From Psychromonas marina (GTDB lineage: Bacteria; Pseudomonadota; Gammaproteobacteria; Enterobacterales; Psychromonadaceae), in NCBI RefSeq assembly GCF_030161115.1, contig NZ_BSPQ01000001.1:620001-684000 (forward strand): a stretch of 64,000 nt of DNA, in the 5' to 3' direction. Shown here in pieces: positions 27,415-39,044 of this stretch. Position numbers and translations under genes: made by a program. Position 1 is the first letter of the stretch; every line of letters begins with the position of its first letter. The notes beneath the pieces are model-generated. The model had not been told where the DNA came from. It did not search any database and saw nothing but the letters and a program-made list of their open reading frames with translations.

Positions 27415-29977
27415 ACTTTATTTTTCCATCTTCAACATCAACTAAAATTTTCTTTCCTTTAATCAATTTTTCAGAAATTATCATTTCCGCTAATTGATTC
27501 TCAAGCAACTGCTGAATCGCGCGTTTAAGTGGTCTTGCACCATAAAGCGGATCATAACCAGCATTCACTAATAGCTCAATTGATGCATCGTTAAAGGTCA
27601 GTTGATAATCGAGGCCTTTCAAACGTTGTTGTAGCTGATGCAGCTGAATCGTCGCAATCGATTTAATATGCATCTCAGCTAACGGATGGAAAACAACCGT
27701 CTCATCAATTCGATTTAAAAACTCAGGTTTAAATTGCCCGCGTAATATTGTTAATAGCTGCTCTTTTACCTGATCGTAGCTATTTCTGCCAAACTGCTCA
27801 TGAATAATATCTGAGCCAATATTCGAGGTCATGATAATGACCGTATTTCGAAAATCAACGGTGCGCCCTTGCCCATCGGTTAAACGGCCATCATCAAGCA
27901 CTTGCAGTAAAATATTAAACACATCGGGATGCGCTTTCTCTATCTCATCCAGTAAAATCACCGAGTAGGGTTTACGACGTACCGCTTCAGTCAGATAGCC
28001 CCCCTCCTCATAACCCACATAACCCGGAGGTGCGCCAACTAAACGCGCAACAGAATGCTTCTCCATAAATTCAGACATATCAATGCGCACCATGCAGTCT
28101 TCGCTATCAAATAGGAAATGCGCAAGTGCTTTGCAGGATTCTGTTTTACCCACCCCAGTTGGACCTAAAAATAGGAATGATCCAATTGGACGATCCGGAT
28201 CACTCAAACCTGCACGACTACGGCGGATCGCATTAGAGATCGCGTCGATCGCTTCATTTTGACCAATCACACGGCTATGCAGATGTTTTTCCATTTTCAG
28301 CAATTTATCGCGTTCACCTTCCAACATTTTATCCACTGGAATACCCGTCCAGCGCGCAAGGATCTCGGCGATCTCATGCTCTGTTACGCTATGCTTAAGT
28401 AGCGTCATCTCTTGCATTTCAGCTTGAGCTGCAAGATCGAGCTGTTTTTCAAGCTCAGGGATCTTACCGTATTGCAGTTCAGACATACGTGTTAAGTCGC
28501 CGGCACGTGTGGCGATTTCTAGATTTAAACGTGCTTGCTCTAATGCTTTTTTAATATTCTGTGTACCAGAAAGTGCCGCTTTCTCCGCTTTCCAAACTTC
28601 ATCAAGCAGTTGATACTCTTTACCTTTTGTTTTTAAAGACTTTTCAATGCTATGCAAACGCTCAACCGTGGCTTCATCGGTATCATTTTTAAGTGCTTTT
28701 TGCTCGACAGTTAATTGGATTATTTTCCGACCTAACTTATCTAAACTCTCTGGTTTAGAGTCCATCTGAAGACGAATGCTTGATGCAGCTTCATCAATCA
28801 GATCGATCGCTTTATCTGGTAACTGTCGATCCGAGATATAACGGTGTGACAAAGTAGCTGCAGCAACAATGGCAGGATCGGTGATCTCTACTTTATGGTG
28901 TAACTCATAACGTTCTTTTAGTCCGCGTAAAATAGCAATGGTATCTTCAACGCTTGGTTCATCAACCTGTACTTTCTGAAAACGGCGCTCAAGTGCGGCA
29001 TCTTTTTCAATATATTGACGATATTCATCTAAAGTAGTTGCACCCACACAATGTAGCTCGCCACGTGCAAGGGCAGGTTTAAGCATATTACTGGCATCCA
29101 TCGCACCATCAGTTTTACCCGCGCCAACCATGGTATGCAACTCATCGATAAACAGGATCACTTGCCCCTCCTCTTTAGAGAGTTCAGCAAGTACTGATTT
29201 TAAACGCTCTTCGAATTCACCACGATATTTTGCCCCTGCGATCAGCGATCCCATATCCAACGATAATACACGTTTGTTTTTGAGTCCTTCTGGGACTTCA
29301 CCGTTGATAATGCGTTGTGCAAGGCCTTCCACGATCGCTGTTTTACCGACACCTGGCTCACCGATAATTACTGGGTTATTTTTGGTGCGGCGTTGTAAAA
29401 CCTGAATCATGCGGCGCACTTCATCGTCACGTCCGATCACCGGATCTAACTTACCCTGCTCGGCACGCTCGGTGAGATCGATAGTAAATTTTGCTAATGC
29501 CTGCTCTTGCCCATCACTATTCTGATCGTCTACATTTTGCCCATCTCGGATCTTATTAAGGGATTTATTTACCTTCTCTTTGGTTAAGCCAAGATCTGAA
29601 AGTAATTTTCCAAGTGATCCTTTATCTTCACAAGCTGCCAATAAAAACAGTTCTGAAGAGATAAATTTATCTTTATTTTTTTGTGCAAATTTATCACAAA
29701 GATTAAACAATATGCCTAATTGAGCAGAGAGCTGTATATCTCCACCAATGCCAGAAACAGCAGGAATACGATCTAATTCGGCAGAGAGTTGTGAGCGTAG
29801 TTGATTAAGGTCGATCTCAAGATCGGCCAAAATGGGACGGATTGATCCACCATTTTGATTGAGCAACGCCAACATAAGATGACTCGACTCGATATATTGA
29901 TGATCTCGTCCTAATGCGAGCGATTGCGCATCGGAAATCGCTAGTTGGAATTTACTGGTCAGTTTATCTAAACGCAT
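27404..29977 (-). CDS. clpB: ATP-dependent disaggregase ClpB
   Basis: Start at ATG 29977 ([14 protein letters not shown]) with a strong GGAGG 5 nt upstream, giving 857 residues, as in E. coli. It is a Hsp100/AAA+ ring: Clp N-domain repeats, NBD1 with Walker [14 protein letters not shown], the coiled-coil M-domain (about 400-525), and NBD2 with [14 protein letters not shown] and [14 protein letters not shown]. Together with DnaK it rescues aggregated proteins. A sigma-32-like promoter lies at 30052-30080. It overlaps the following methyltransferase gene by 11 bp. Confidence 0.97.
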   Translation of the reverse strand: MRLDKLTSKFQLAISDAQSLALGRDHQYIESSHLMLALLNQNGGSIRPILADLEIDLNQLRSQLSAELDRIPAVSGIGGDIQLSAQLGILFNLCDKFAQKNKDKFISSELFLLAACEDKGSLGKLLSDLGLTKEKVNKSLNKIRDGQNVDDQNSDGQEQALAKFTIDLTERAEQGKLDPVIGRDDEVRRMIQVLQRRTKNNPVIIGEPGVGKTAIVEGLAQRIINGEVPEGLKNKRVLSLDMGSLIAGAKYRGEFEERLKSVLAELSKEEGQVILFIDELHTMVGAGKTDGAMDASNMLKPALARGELHCVGATTLDEYRQYIEKDAALERRFQKVQVDEPSVEDTIAILRGLKERYELHHKVEITDPAIVAAATLSHRYISDRQLPDKAIDLIDEAASSIRLQMDSKPESLDKLGRKIIQLTVEQKALKNDTDEATVERLHSIEKSLKTKGKEYQLLDEVWKAEKAALSGTQNIKKALEQARLNLEIATRAGDLTRMSELQYGKIPELEKQLDLAAQAEMQEMTLLKHSVTEHEIAEILARWTGIPVDKMLEGERDKLLKMEKHLHSRVIGQNEAIDAISNAIRRSRAGLSDPDRPIGSFLFLGPTGVGKTESCKALAHFLFDSEDCMVRIDMSEFMEKHSVARLVGAPPGYVGYEEGGYLTEAVRRKPYSVILLDEIEKAHPDVFNILLQVLDDGRLTDGQGRTVDFRNTVIIMTSNIGSDIIHEQFGRNSYDQVKEQLLTILRGQFKPEFLNRIDETVVFHPLAEMHIKSIATIQLHQLQQRLKGLDYQLTFNDASIELLVNAGYDPLYGARPLKRAIQQLLENQLAEMIISEKLIKGKKILVDVEDGKIKFVQ

Positions 29978-30051
29978 AATCGCCTCCTGAAATGTCCCAC
30001 TGCCCAAGCAACCACTTGAAAATAAAAGGAACTAAATTTGGTATAACTATA

Positions 30052-30080
30052 AGATGAGGACTAATCGACGATATTACAAG
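30052..30080 (-). promoter_or_regulatory. Sigma-32-type heat-shock promoter of clpB
   Basis: Minus-strand CTTGTAA (30074-30080), a 14-bp spacer, and CCTCATCT (30052-30059), compared with the heat-shock consensus CTTGAAA / CCCCATNT. It sits in the gap between pgeF and clpB, 75 bp before the clpB start. Confidence 0.65.
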
Positions 30081-30088
30081 GTGGCTGT

Positions 30089-30844
30089 TTAAATTTCGTG
30101 CTGTTCAATATAAATAATAGTTGCCATACGCCCGGTTTTTCCATCACGACGATAAGAGTAAAAAAGATCCGCTTCAGAGAAGGTGCAATGGTCGCTAGCG
30201 GTGATCTGTGCAACATTAAAAGGAGCTAAACGTAATCGAGCAAGCTGGTGAAGATCCGCCAGATAACGATCTTGGTGAACAGTAAAAGCAGACGTAGCTT
30301 GTGCATCAAATTGAATAAATTCATCTCTGACTTCACTGCCAACTTCAAAAGCGGTTTTACCAATACAAGGACCAAGCCAAATCAAACAATCTGTCGTTGC
30401 TACTTTTAATTTAGAACAAACTTCCTGCAATGATTTTTCGATAATACCATCACATAACCCACGCCAACCAGCATGAATGGCACAGACAAAGCTACCCTGT
30501 TTATCAGTAATCAATACCGGTAAGCAATCTGCTGTCATCACAACACAAACCTGTTTATTTAGATCTGTCCATGATGCATCAGCCTCTATACCTTGCTGAG
30601 TATGATTATCTATTTTTAATAGCAGTGTGCTATGAGTTTGATTTAACCAACAAAGTGGGGATGGTAAAGCGAGGTGTTGATTTAACAGTAGACGGTTTTG
30701 TTGTACAACTTTAGGGTTGTCATCAACGTGTGAACCTAAATTTAATCCTTGAAAAGCCCCCTCACTTACTCCACCAATGCGGGTAGTTGAAAAGGCTTTA
30801 ATATGCGCAGGCGCCGACCAGTTAGGAGTGATTAAATTAAGCAT
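30089..30844 (-). CDS. pgeF: Peptidoglycan editing factor / multicopper polyphenol oxidase-like PgeF
   Basis: 251 residues, YfiH/LACC1 family. The zinc/active-site triad His71 (NQTHSTL), Cys107 (TADCLPV) and His124 (CAIHAGWRGL) falls at the E. coli positions, and the family motif WLGPCIG is present. Members remove L-Ser mis-incorporated in UDP-MurNAc peptides and show purine-nucleoside activities in vitro. It lies between rluD and clpB, the conserved gammaproteobacterial order. Cytosolic. Confidence 0.95.
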   Translation of the reverse strand: MLNLITPNWSAPAHIKAFSTTRIGGVSEGAFQGLNLGSHVDDNPKVVQQNRLLLNQHLALPSPLCWLNQTHSTLLLKIDNHTQQGIEADASWTDLNKQVCVVMTADCLPVLITDKQGSFVCAIHAGWRGLCDGIIEKSLQEVCSKLKVATTDCLIWLGPCIGKTAFEVGSEVRDEFIQFDAQATSAFTVHQDRYLADLHQLARLRLAPFNVAQITASDHCTFSEADLFYSYRRDGKTGRMATIIYIEQHEI

Positions 30845-30926
30845 AAAAAGGCTCCTGAAAAGCTATCAGCTATCAGCCGAAAGATAACAAACTAACGACT
30901 AATAACTATCATCTAATATCTAATTT

Positions 30927-31895
30927 TTACTGTTCGTAGAAAATAGCATCCGCACGTAACACTGCAGCTAATTTTGCCATATCTTCTGGCACTGGCGCAT
31001 GCCATTCCATTAACTCACCCGTGATTGGATGCTCCAAACGTAACATTGTTGCGTGTAACGCTTGGCGTTTAAAGGCACGTAGTGTTGTTGTTAACTCTTC
31101 AGCAGCCCCTTTTGGTGGACGAGGACGACCACCGTAAACTGGGTCGCCAGCCAGTACATGACCAAGATGTGCCATATGCACACGGATTTGGTGTGTACGG
31201 CCCGTTTCTAAACGTAAACGTAAACGTGTATGCGCACGGTATTTTTCAGCAACACGATAATGAGTAACGGCATGTTTACCGCCCACAGTTGCAACAGCCA
31301 TTTTTACACGATTCACTTTATCACGACCAATAGGCGCCTCAACACGACCACCGGCAGTAAAGATACCCATCGCAATAGCATCATATTCACGTGTAATTTC
31401 ACGTGCTTGTAAACTTGTTACTAGATGAGTTTGTGCAGGAATTGTTTTTGCGATAACCATTAGACCCGTTGTGTCTTTATCTAAACGGTGCACGATACCT
31501 GCACGTGGTACTTCAGCAATTTCTGGGTAGCGGTATAACAGCGCATTTAATACAGTGCCGTCTGGATTACCTGCACCAGGGTGAACCACTAAACCAGCTG
31601 GTTTATTGATTACTAAAATATGTTCATCTTCAAAGATAATATCAAGCTCGATATTTTGCGCTTTAAATACAACTTCGTCTTCTAGAAAGGCATTTACTTC
31701 AACTGCTTGATGAGTATAAACTTTTTCACGAGGAACATTGATCACTTCGCCATCAATTTGAACCATTCCTTCTAAGATCCATTCTTTAATGCGCGTGCGA
31801 GAATAGTCAGGAAATAACGACGCTAGCGCTTTATCTAAGCGGAAACCTAATTGTTGTTCGGTCACTTCGGCGGTTAGGTGTAACTCTTGACTCAT
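30927..31895 (-). CDS. rluD: 23S rRNA pseudouridine synthase RluD
   Basis: Start at ATG 31895 (MSQELHLTAEV) with AGAGAAG upstream, giving 322 residues. S4-like RNA-binding domain (about 18-75: FRLDKALASLFPDYSR), then the RluA-type catalytic domain with HRLDKDTTGLMV carrying the nucleophile Asp139, identical in position to E. coli. It makes the three pseudouridines of helix 69 (1911/1915/1917) needed for ribosome function. Divergent from bamD, as in E. coli. Confidence 0.97.
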   Translation of the reverse strand: MSQELHLTAEVTEQQLGFRLDKALASLFPDYSRTRIKEWILEGMVQIDGEVINVPREKVYTHQAVEVNAFLEDEVVFKAQNIELDIIFEDEHILVINKPAGLVVHPGAGNPDGTVLNALLYRYPEIAEVPRAGIVHRLDKDTTGLMVIAKTIPAQTHLVTSLQAREITREYDAIAMGIFTAGGRVEAPIGRDKVNRVKMAVATVGGKHAVTHYRVAEKYRAHTRLRLRLETGRTHQIRVHMAHLGHVLAGDPVYGGRPRPPKGAAEELTTTLRAFKRQALHATMLRLEHPITGELMEWHAPVPEDMAKLAAVLRADAIFYEQ

Positions 31896-32087
31896 ATTAT
31901 CTTCTCTTCTTTTCACATTTAGCACGACTATAAGGCGCTAATATCTATTAATAAACTTGGATTTGCGCATTGTAGTGCAATCTTGTCACATTTTGTCTTT
32001 TTTAACTTTTCTTTTTTAGGTCGATAGCAGATACTGTGTCCCTATCAACTCGATTTTTAGAAAGGCATTACAGGCATTATAACACTT

Positions 32088-32879
32088 ATGAAAAAGATCC
32101 TCAGACTAATAACGACCTCTACTTTCATTATTTTTTTTACCGTAGGCTGCTCTTCTAAAAAAAATGAAGCTCCTAAGGTTGATGATAAGCCACCCGTTGA
32201 ACTTTATCGTGATGCACAAGATGCACTTGAGTCAGCAAACTATGAAAAGGCAGCTGAAGTATTAGAGGCCTTAGATAGCCGTTATCCTTTCGGCCCGCAT
32301 TCAGATCAAGTTCAAATGGATCTCATTTATGCTTACTACAAACGCGATGAAACTGCGTTGGCACTGGCAAATATAGACCGATTCATGCGTCTTAATCCGG
32401 CTCACCCTGATCTTGATTATCTTTATTACTTACGCGGCTTAACTCATATGGGAACGGATCAGCAGTTTTTCCAGAATATGTTTGGTATTGATCGTCATAA
32501 TCGCGATCCTAGCCATTCAATACAAGCCTTTAAAGATTTTAACCATCTTATTAAATACTACCCAAATAGTCGCTATGCGGTGGATGCACAGCAAAGAATG
32601 GTATTTATTAAGGATCGCTTAGCACGTTATGAAGTTTCTATAGCAGAATGGTATATTCGACGTGAAGCTTACGTTGCGGCAATTAATCGTAGTAAATTAG
32701 TGTTAAATAACTATCCTGATACATCATCAGTACAAGATGCACTTAATCTGATGATCATCGCTTATGATGAATTGGGTTTAGTGGAACCGAAAGAGAATGC
32801 ATTAGCGGTATTAAAATTAAACTACCCAAATAGCCGAACAGTCAAAAGAAGTGAGCGTTGGACACTATTTGATTGGTAG
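32088..32879 (+). CDS. bamD: Outer-membrane assembly lipoprotein BamD
   Basis: 263 residues. Lipoprotein signal with lipobox TVGC (Cys21). Five tetratricopeptide-like repeats follow: YRDAQDALESANYEKAAEVL, FGPHSDQVQMDLIYAYYK, the loop GTDQQFFQNMFGIDRHNRDP, and DTSSVQDALNLMIIAYDELG. It is the essential BAM component that binds BamA POTRA5 and folds outer-membrane proteins. Slightly longer than E. coli BamD (245). Divergent from rluD. Confidence 0.97.
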   Translation: MKKILRLITTSTFIIFFTVGCSSKKNEAPKVDDKPPVELYRDAQDALESANYEKAAEVLEALDSRYPFGPHSDQVQMDLIYAYYKRDETALALANIDRFMRLNPAHPDLDYLYYLRGLTHMGTDQQFFQNMFGIDRHNRDPSHSIQAFKDFNHLIKYYPNSRYAVDAQQRMVFIKDRLARYEVSIAEWYIRREAYVAAINRSKLVLNNYPDTSSVQDALNLMIIAYDELGLVEPKENALAVLKLNYPNSRTVKRSERWTLFDW

Positions 32880-32921
32880 AAAACAGATTAATGAATACTC
32901 ACTATTTTTAGAATAAAAAAA

Positions 32922-32946
32922 AGCTGTCAGCAAATTACTGACAGCT
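32922..32946 (-). terminator. Terminator of glnB
   Basis: The 9-bp stem AGCTGTCAG / CTGACAGCT with a 7-nt loop is followed on the minus strand by eight Ts. It lies between the convergent bamD and glnB. Confidence 0.85.
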
Positions 32947-32971
32947 CATAATGAAGTAAATACTACAGCGG

Positions 32972-33633
<662 letters not shown>

Positions 33634-36600
33634 CTAGTATAACTGGCGCCAACTGATTCTCCCTGTTGGGATCATATCGTCTTCAATACAAAAGGACTTA
33701 CCTGTACTCAACATCGCACAGTTCATTATCTTTAATTCCTCTTGAACGCGTTCTTCGTCTCCATCCTCATTAATAATTGTAGTAAAAGGAACTGCAATCA
33801 CAGATCTTATATCGGTCGCAATTCCGTCTACATGTCGATGAGAACTATCACTAGGGATTGATTCATCAACATCAGGGGTACTAGGATCATCTTCTTCCAC
33901 TGTGCCTACATTCCAAGTTTGTCCCGTATATAAATTTAATTCCATATACCATCCAGAACCGCCAAACTCACAAGCATCTTCATTAGGAAGTAGCGTTATA
34001 AAACTCACTTTATTAGAAAATAACGCGCTATTACCAACTTGTCGCTCACCATAGTTGTCACTATTACTATCTGCGGTATTCACTAAATCAAGATAAAAGC
34101 CACTCACACTATCCCAATCTACAGCATTAGAAGATAACACTCGACCAGTGTCATTCTGTTTTACAATTGATTGTGCTTGCAAGTCAGTAAACTTATTCTC
34201 GTCACTGCTATCTCTCGATGCATTAACCACAGTACCATCTAATTTATCAGCGATAACATAAAAGCTCTGTGTCGCTTGATTCGATACCTCGGTATCTGAA
34301 AACTCAACATACTTACCCGTACCAAATGCGACCAATACGCCACTACCACTTGGATGACGAGCGACAGAAGGGCGACTTGTTATTGATTGTGGCAGGTAAA
34401 CACTATTTTCCATGGTTGGACTATAAGCGGTAAATAATGGGTAGTTATCCTCATTTAATATCCCCCAGTCATCAGTATCATCACTAGAAATATCAAATAC
34501 CCACATATTACCAAATAGATCACCAACGAAAATATGATCCCCAATACCATCACCATCATTATCGATAATAGTCGGCTGAGCTAATGCATTAGGTCTACCT
34601 AATCCAGTTGGATCTGTTTGATCACCCACACTTAGCTTTTTAATTAAACGACCATCGCTAAGATTGGCAATATAGATAGCGCCATCCGTTTCACTTGAGT
34701 TATAACCATTATTGAAAATAACACCAACTTTAGAAACACCACTATCTTCAATCGCTAATTTAACTATTGTCGGTGATGAAATACTGTAACCAAGCCCTTC
34801 GAAACCGGTTGTCTTCTCAGTTATCTCCCAACTCATCATCGCTGCAGTAGGGGTTCCTATTTTAGATACATCAATGGCATATAAACCTTTCACCCCAAGA
34901 CCTAAACGCCCCACAACGGTTGTTCTGCCAACTTTATCCGTCAAACCAATATTAATTAAATCATTCTCATCAGAGTAAGCGCTTATACCACCATCCACAG
35001 AATATTCATGGATATACTCATTCTGCGCGTAGTTGGCTAGCGTGTCGTAGATACCACTCGGTATATAAGCAGCAAGTTCTCTACCATTAGCCGCGTTAAC
35101 AATATGTACCATGCCATCGTTAGCACCAAAAACAAGTACCTCTTTTTTTACATCATGGCCATTTTGGCTAGACACATGGTAAGGCGTTGAGTTAATAATA
35201 TCCCCTAAGCGACTGCTGCGCTCTCTAAAGTCATAATTAGTATCTTCAGCTTCGTGGTAACGTTTCCCTTGGATATATTTAATAAGTTGTTCACGGTAAT
35301 TATTTTTATTTTCAGTCGTTCGACCAATCAATAAACTAGCCCATTGTGAATCGGTAAAAATAGTCTTGGCTTCTGCGGCATCTCCTGACGGCCATTCAAA
35401 TTTGAATACAGTGCCCTGAACATCATTACGGCGGCTAAATATATTGCGCTTCCCCCAGCCCATTGCATCTAACTTCTCTGCGGCACTCCATGTTTCAGTT
35501 GTTGGATATACACCATCAGTATCTGCTACATAAGCCTTAACATCGCCACTCCAATTAATCTCTTCAAATGCGGTCTGATACACTAATGTACCACTTACTA
35601 AAAAATTTGAAGAGAATACAGGCGCAGTACCACTTGCAGGACCATCAAAAGCAAGGTCAAAAGCCGCAGCAAGCTGCCCTCTTAACTCACCCGCATTAGT
35701 CACTGGGAAGTAATTATCTGGATCACCATCGGCACCACCGTCCTTTGCACCACTTACATCCCATTCTGAAGATTGATCCGGTGTTCCGCTATTATTGTCA
35801 TCAACGAATCCCCCCCATTTAGCCGCATACCAAAGTGGAGAGGGCAAAAATTCAGCGGCGTCAGTTTCACTTGGAAAAAAGTTTCGTGTCGCTGTTAGCC
35901 CTAAGTTTTCATTACTATCAGTGGTATCACGGTTACTAAAAACATCACTATCCGGAGTATCTAGGTAATACTTAACATCGCGACCATGTAGATCTTTTAC
36001 TTCAAGATACATTCCATCATTCGTCGTACCAGAAATAATATAACCAGCATGTTGATCAATACCACCAGCCGCATAGGTAGAATCAAGTGATATTTCTACG
36101 CCCTTTTTAGTTTTACAACGGCCATTATTGTATTCAAAGCAGAGGTCTTTCACTTCATAGCTATATTTAACGATCATATCCATATCGTGATCGGCGCCCT
36201 GCTCAACATCTTCAAAGTTGATACGAAAAGTACCTTTGTCTGTTCCAATTGATTCAACATACCAATCAACAATTGTATTAGTTGGCTGGTAGCTACTTTC
36301 ACTGCTATTAATACTACTCCCGCCAACAGACTTGGCAAAAGGAACAATTTTTACAGTATCACCATCAACATTTATAGAAATTTCTGGCAGATTAGAAGCG
36401 AGGGCGACGACCATCGTAGTGACATTTTGCTCCTCTGCTTTATTCGGATGTATGTCGTTATTAAGGCCAAAATAAGCGACCGCAGCAGAGCTATAACTGC
36501 CTTGTTTGGTTGGCTCTGCAGGCGCTAACCCGCGTATAGAACTGAGCCCTAAAATATTTTTCTCGGTAGGAGCACCATCATAAGTCGTACCAGACTGACC

Positions 36601-38118
36601 AATGAAATAGTCCCCAGATATACTTTCAGCACCTGATATAGCATTCAATAATGTAGTGAGATTAAAACCGGTGCCATCATCCCCTTGCAAAACACTACCG
36701 CTATAAGTTGAAGCAAAGGTTGAATAAGCACCTGGTAACTGATCGGAGTCATATGACGGGTTTATATCACTAACTAATAAGGTATTAGGTCGCGAGCATG
36801 TACCACGGCTTTGATAGGGGTCATCCCATGTAACTGCAGTTAAATTCAATGAAGCATCGTAAGTATTATTACCATTAGTATCATAGGTTGCGCTCGGACT
36901 TGAAGCACCGGAAAAATAACGCATAGTTTCATAAAGCATCTCGCCAACAGGGTTCCCCCAAGAGGCACACTCCCCTTCATTAATAGTCCTTGTTGTTATC
37001 CAACCACAATTGGTATTATAATCTTGATTACTGTATCGAAAACCATGAATTTTTAATTTATCAATCGTTGCAACAATGCCTTCTGACGCTGAAGTGAATT
37101 GTCCCGTATCAGAATTTATCTCTTCAGAAAACTGACTAATCGCTTTTCTTAATACCCCTCCAGATAGATTTTTATCATAGCTACCGGTCAACAACCCAAA
37201 TAACATTTGATCATCTTCACCATAATCATGCAATAGCCCTGTCGGTTTATAAGTAATAGCTCCATCATCATCGGTATAAGGTTTACAGTTACTTTCAAGT
37301 AAACCATCTACACAGACCTCAACGGTCACTTTAAAATTCTCTTTATCAACATCACCTTGTTGATGCAGATCATAAAGAGAACTTATCCCATCTTTATTAG
37401 CCTTATTCTTATCTAAGTTCAAAACAGGGCGCTCAGTCGATGCCCACGTCCATACTCCCCAGTCGTCTAAGTTATTCACATTTTTAGCATTTTTTATTAC
37501 TTGTAATGATGGTAACTCACTTTCGCTCGTATATGTGACAGAAGCAAAGAAGTGTTGAGCATCACTATCTGGCAGATCGAATGGTGTATAATCACGAATA
37601 TCATAACCATCTATAGCTATAGAGCTATAAGCCTTAGCCCAACTATGCGCATCTTGAGGAATAAACATACGCTCTAAAATGGTTTGATCCTCATCATCAA
37701 TTTTGCGCATCCCACCATAAAGCACCTTACGTAATACATCCATGCGAGTCATGGTTACATAATTAAGAAAGTTACCACTCCATTCATTGGACTCAGTACA
37801 GGTATCGGCAATACGCTTAGGTACAAAAACATTAGATTCTTGTTTATAACACTTCACTGAATCAAAATAACCTTCGTAGACGTAACCGGGTTTAAATTTA
37901 ATATCAAGCCCATCAATATTATCGAGATCAGAGGCATCATTATATGCTTCGTAGTATAAGGTGTGATCGCGCCCCATCACCAACATCATCATCGGTGCTT
38001 CGGTTGTTCCTGTATATAATGGTTTATTCGCTAACGCCATATCACCGGCATTTACCATACTCGCGGTAAAAAAGAGAGACGATGCTAATAATGTTCTATT
38101 TGATAATAACTTATTCAC
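33634..38118 (-). CDS. pilY1: Type IV pilus tip adhesin / biogenesis protein PilY1
   Basis: 1494 residues with a Sec signal peptide (cleavage near VNA-GD, residue 24). The N-terminal half is variable (EGYFDSVKCYK, NEWSGNFLNYVTMTRMDVLRKVLYGG), without an obvious von Willebrand A domain, as in vibrio-type PilY1. The C-terminal half is the conserved PilY1 beta-propeller (VFGANDGMVHIVNAANGRELAAYIP, GLGVKGLYAIDV). It has a calcium-loop-like DNDGDGIGDHIFVGDLFGN at about 1196-1214. It primes pilus assembly and supports adhesion at the tip. Last gene of the minor-pilin operon. Confidence 0.93.
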   Translation of the reverse strand: MNKLLSNRTLLASSLFFTASMVNAGDMALANKPLYTGTTEAPMMMLVMGRDHTLYYEAYNDASDLDNIDGLDIKFKPGYVYEGYFDSVKCYKQESNVFVPKRIADTCTESNEWSGNFLNYVTMTRMDVLRKVLYGGMRKIDDEDQTILERMFIPQDAHSWAKAYSSIAIDGYDIRDYTPFDLPDSDAQHFFASVTYTSESELPSLQVIKNAKNVNNLDDWGVWTWASTERPVLNLDKNKANKDGISSLYDLHQQGDVDKENFKVTVEVCVDGLLESNCKPYTDDDGAITYKPTGLLHDYGEDDQMLFGLLTGSYDKNLSGGVLRKAISQFSEEINSDTGQFTSASEGIVATIDKLKIHGFRYSNQDYNTNCGWITTRTINEGECASWGNPVGEMLYETMRYFSGASSPSATYDTNGNNTYDASLNLTAVTWDDPYQSRGTCSRPNTLLVSDINPSYDSDQLPGAYSTFASTYSGSVLQGDDGTGFNLTTLLNAISGAESISGDYFIGQSGTTYDGAPTEKNILGLSSIRGLAPAEPTKQGSYSSAAVAYFGLNNDIHPNKAEEQNVTTMVVALASNLPEISINVDGDTVKIVPFAKSVGGSSINSSESSYQPTNTIVDWYVESIGTDKGTFRINFEDVEQGADHDMDMIVKYSYEVKDLCFEYNNGRCKTKKGVEISLDSTYAAGGIDQHAGYIISGTTNDGMYLEVKDLHGRDVKYYLDTPDSDVFSNRDTTDSNENLGLTATRNFFPSETDAAEFLPSPLWYAAKWGGFVDDNNSGTPDQSSEWDVSGAKDGGADGDPDNYFPVTNAGELRGQLAAAFDLAFDGPASGTAPVFSSNFLVSGTLVYQTAFEEINWSGDVKAYVADTDGVYPTTETWSAAEKLDAMGWGKRNIFSRRNDVQGTVFKFEWPSGDAAEAKTIFTDSQWASLLIGRTTENKNNYREQLIKYIQGKRYHEAEDTNYDFRERSSRLGDIINSTPYHVSSQNGHDVKKEVLVFGANDGMVHIVNAANGRELAAYIPSGIYDTLANYAQNEYIHEYSVDGGISAYSDENDLINIGLTDKVGRTTVVGRLGLGVKGLYAIDVSKIGTPTAAMMSWEITEKTTGFEGLGYSISSPTIVKLAIEDSGVSKVGVIFNNGYNSSETDGAIYIANLSDGRLIKKLSVGDQTDPTGLGRPNALAQPTIIDNDGDGIGDHIFVGDLFGNMWVFDISSDDTDDWGILNEDNYPLFTAYSPTMENSVYLPQSITSRPSVARHPSGSGVLVAFGTGKYVEFSDTEVSNQATQSFYVIADKLDGTVVNASRDSSDENKFTDLQAQSIVKQNDTGRVLSSNAVDWDSVSGFYLDLVNTADSNSDNYGERQVGNSALFSNKVSFITLLPNEDACEFGGSGWYMELNLYTGQTWNVGTVEEDDPSTPDVDESIPSDSSHRHVDGIATDIRSVIAVPFTTIINEDGDEERVQEELKIMNCAMLSTGKSFCIEDDMIPTGRISWRQLY

Positions 38119-38133
38119 AATAAATTCCTTTTT

Positions 38134-38550
38134 CTACCAACAACCGGTAGTACTCGCACTGGTAATGCCCGTATTTGTAATGGTCAATGTACCGCAGTCA
38201 TCACCGCTTTGTGCGCCACTTGCAATTGGTGTCGCTGTTAAAGTAAATGACGTTGCTGCAGTAACTCCCGTTAAATTATAATACTCATCAAAATCTGCAT
38301 TGGTTGTAAAAATAGTAACCGCACTAGCAGATACCGCATTACTATAATTCAAATTCATCGCATAATAACTTTCCATTATTTGTGAAGCTTCAAGCAATGT
38401 TCTCTTCGCTTCTTCGCGTCGCGCTTTTTCCATTACGCTAGTATAACTAGGGTAAGCAACTGCACTTAGAATGCCGATTATCGCAATTGAGATTAAGAGT
38501 TCAATCAGAGTAAACCCTGCTATGTTGTTTTTTTTATGTTGAATATTCAA
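38134..38550 (-). CDS. Type IV minor pilin, PilE-like
   Basis: Start proposed at TTG 38550, with GGAG overlapping the pilX stop and 6 nt spacing. This gives a short leader MNIQHKKNNIAG before FTLIELLISIAIIGILSAVAYPSY and 138 residues. The ATG at 38571 in the same frame has a poor ribosome site. It is a prepilin peptidase substrate with Glu5, a long hydrophobic helix and a C-terminal Cys pair (DDCGTLTI, TTGCW) for the D-loop disulfide. It belongs to the minor pilins that form the initiation complex with PilY1. Here it precedes pilY1 instead of following it. Confidence 0.85.
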   Translation of the reverse strand: MNIQHKKNNIAGFTLIELLISIAIIGILSAVAYPSYTSVMEKARREEAKRTLLEASQIMESYYAMNLNYSNAVSASAVTIFTTNADFDEYYNLTGVTAATSFTLTATPIASGAQSGDDCGTLTITNTGITSASTTGCW

Positions 38551-38554
38551 ATAA

Positions 38555-39043
38555 TTACTCCGGCGTCGCATAATAAGCTTGTAGGAAAGCCACTGACTCC
38601 CCTTTTCCCTGTGCCCTTGCCGTCACTCGATAATAATGCATTCGAATAACAGTCGGATCCCCAATGGCAAGGTTGATGGTATCTAGTCCAGAATCCTCAA
38701 TAAGATAAGCAGGTGACACAGCTACATCTTCCACCTGTGTTACATCCGTCGCCGCCCCCCAGTTATTAATATCGCGCCACCAACTACCTGCTTGCAAAGG
38801 TGTAGAAAGTGCTTCGATGACATCAGGCGAAGTTATGTTAGCGTCAAAAACACTACCTACAGTTGCTAAAGCGGACTCAGCGTGATCAAGGCTTAACGTA
38901 TAATCATAATTAACCGTACTTACTTTTTTTAAAGCAATAACTTGTTTACCAACTGCAACACCTAATATCGAGATAACCACAACAATTAATAAAGAGGTAA
39001 TTAATGCAGCGCCTCTTTGCTTATTATTATTAATATAATTCAC
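38555..39043 (-). CDS. pilX: Type IV minor pilin PilX
   Basis: Start set at GTG 39043 with GGAGG 5 nt upstream, inside the pilW stop region, giving 162 residues (MNYINNNKQRGAALITSLL). The hydrophobic helix (AALITSLLIVVVISILGVAVG) follows the Gly of the processing site; position 5 is not Glu, as is common in PilX. C-terminal region is a typical PilX core (HAESALATVGSVFD ... YYRVTARAQGKGESVAFLQAYYA). The stop overlaps the start region of the next pilin. Confidence 0.85.
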   Translation of the reverse strand: MNYINNNKQRGAALITSLLIVVVISILGVAVGKQVIALKKVSTVNYDYTLSLDHAESALATVGSVFDANITSPDVIEALSTPLQAGSWWRDINNWGAATDVTQVEDVAVSPAYLIEDSGLDTINLAIGDPTVIRMHYYRVTARAQGKGESVAFLQAYYATPE

Positions 39044-39044
39044 A

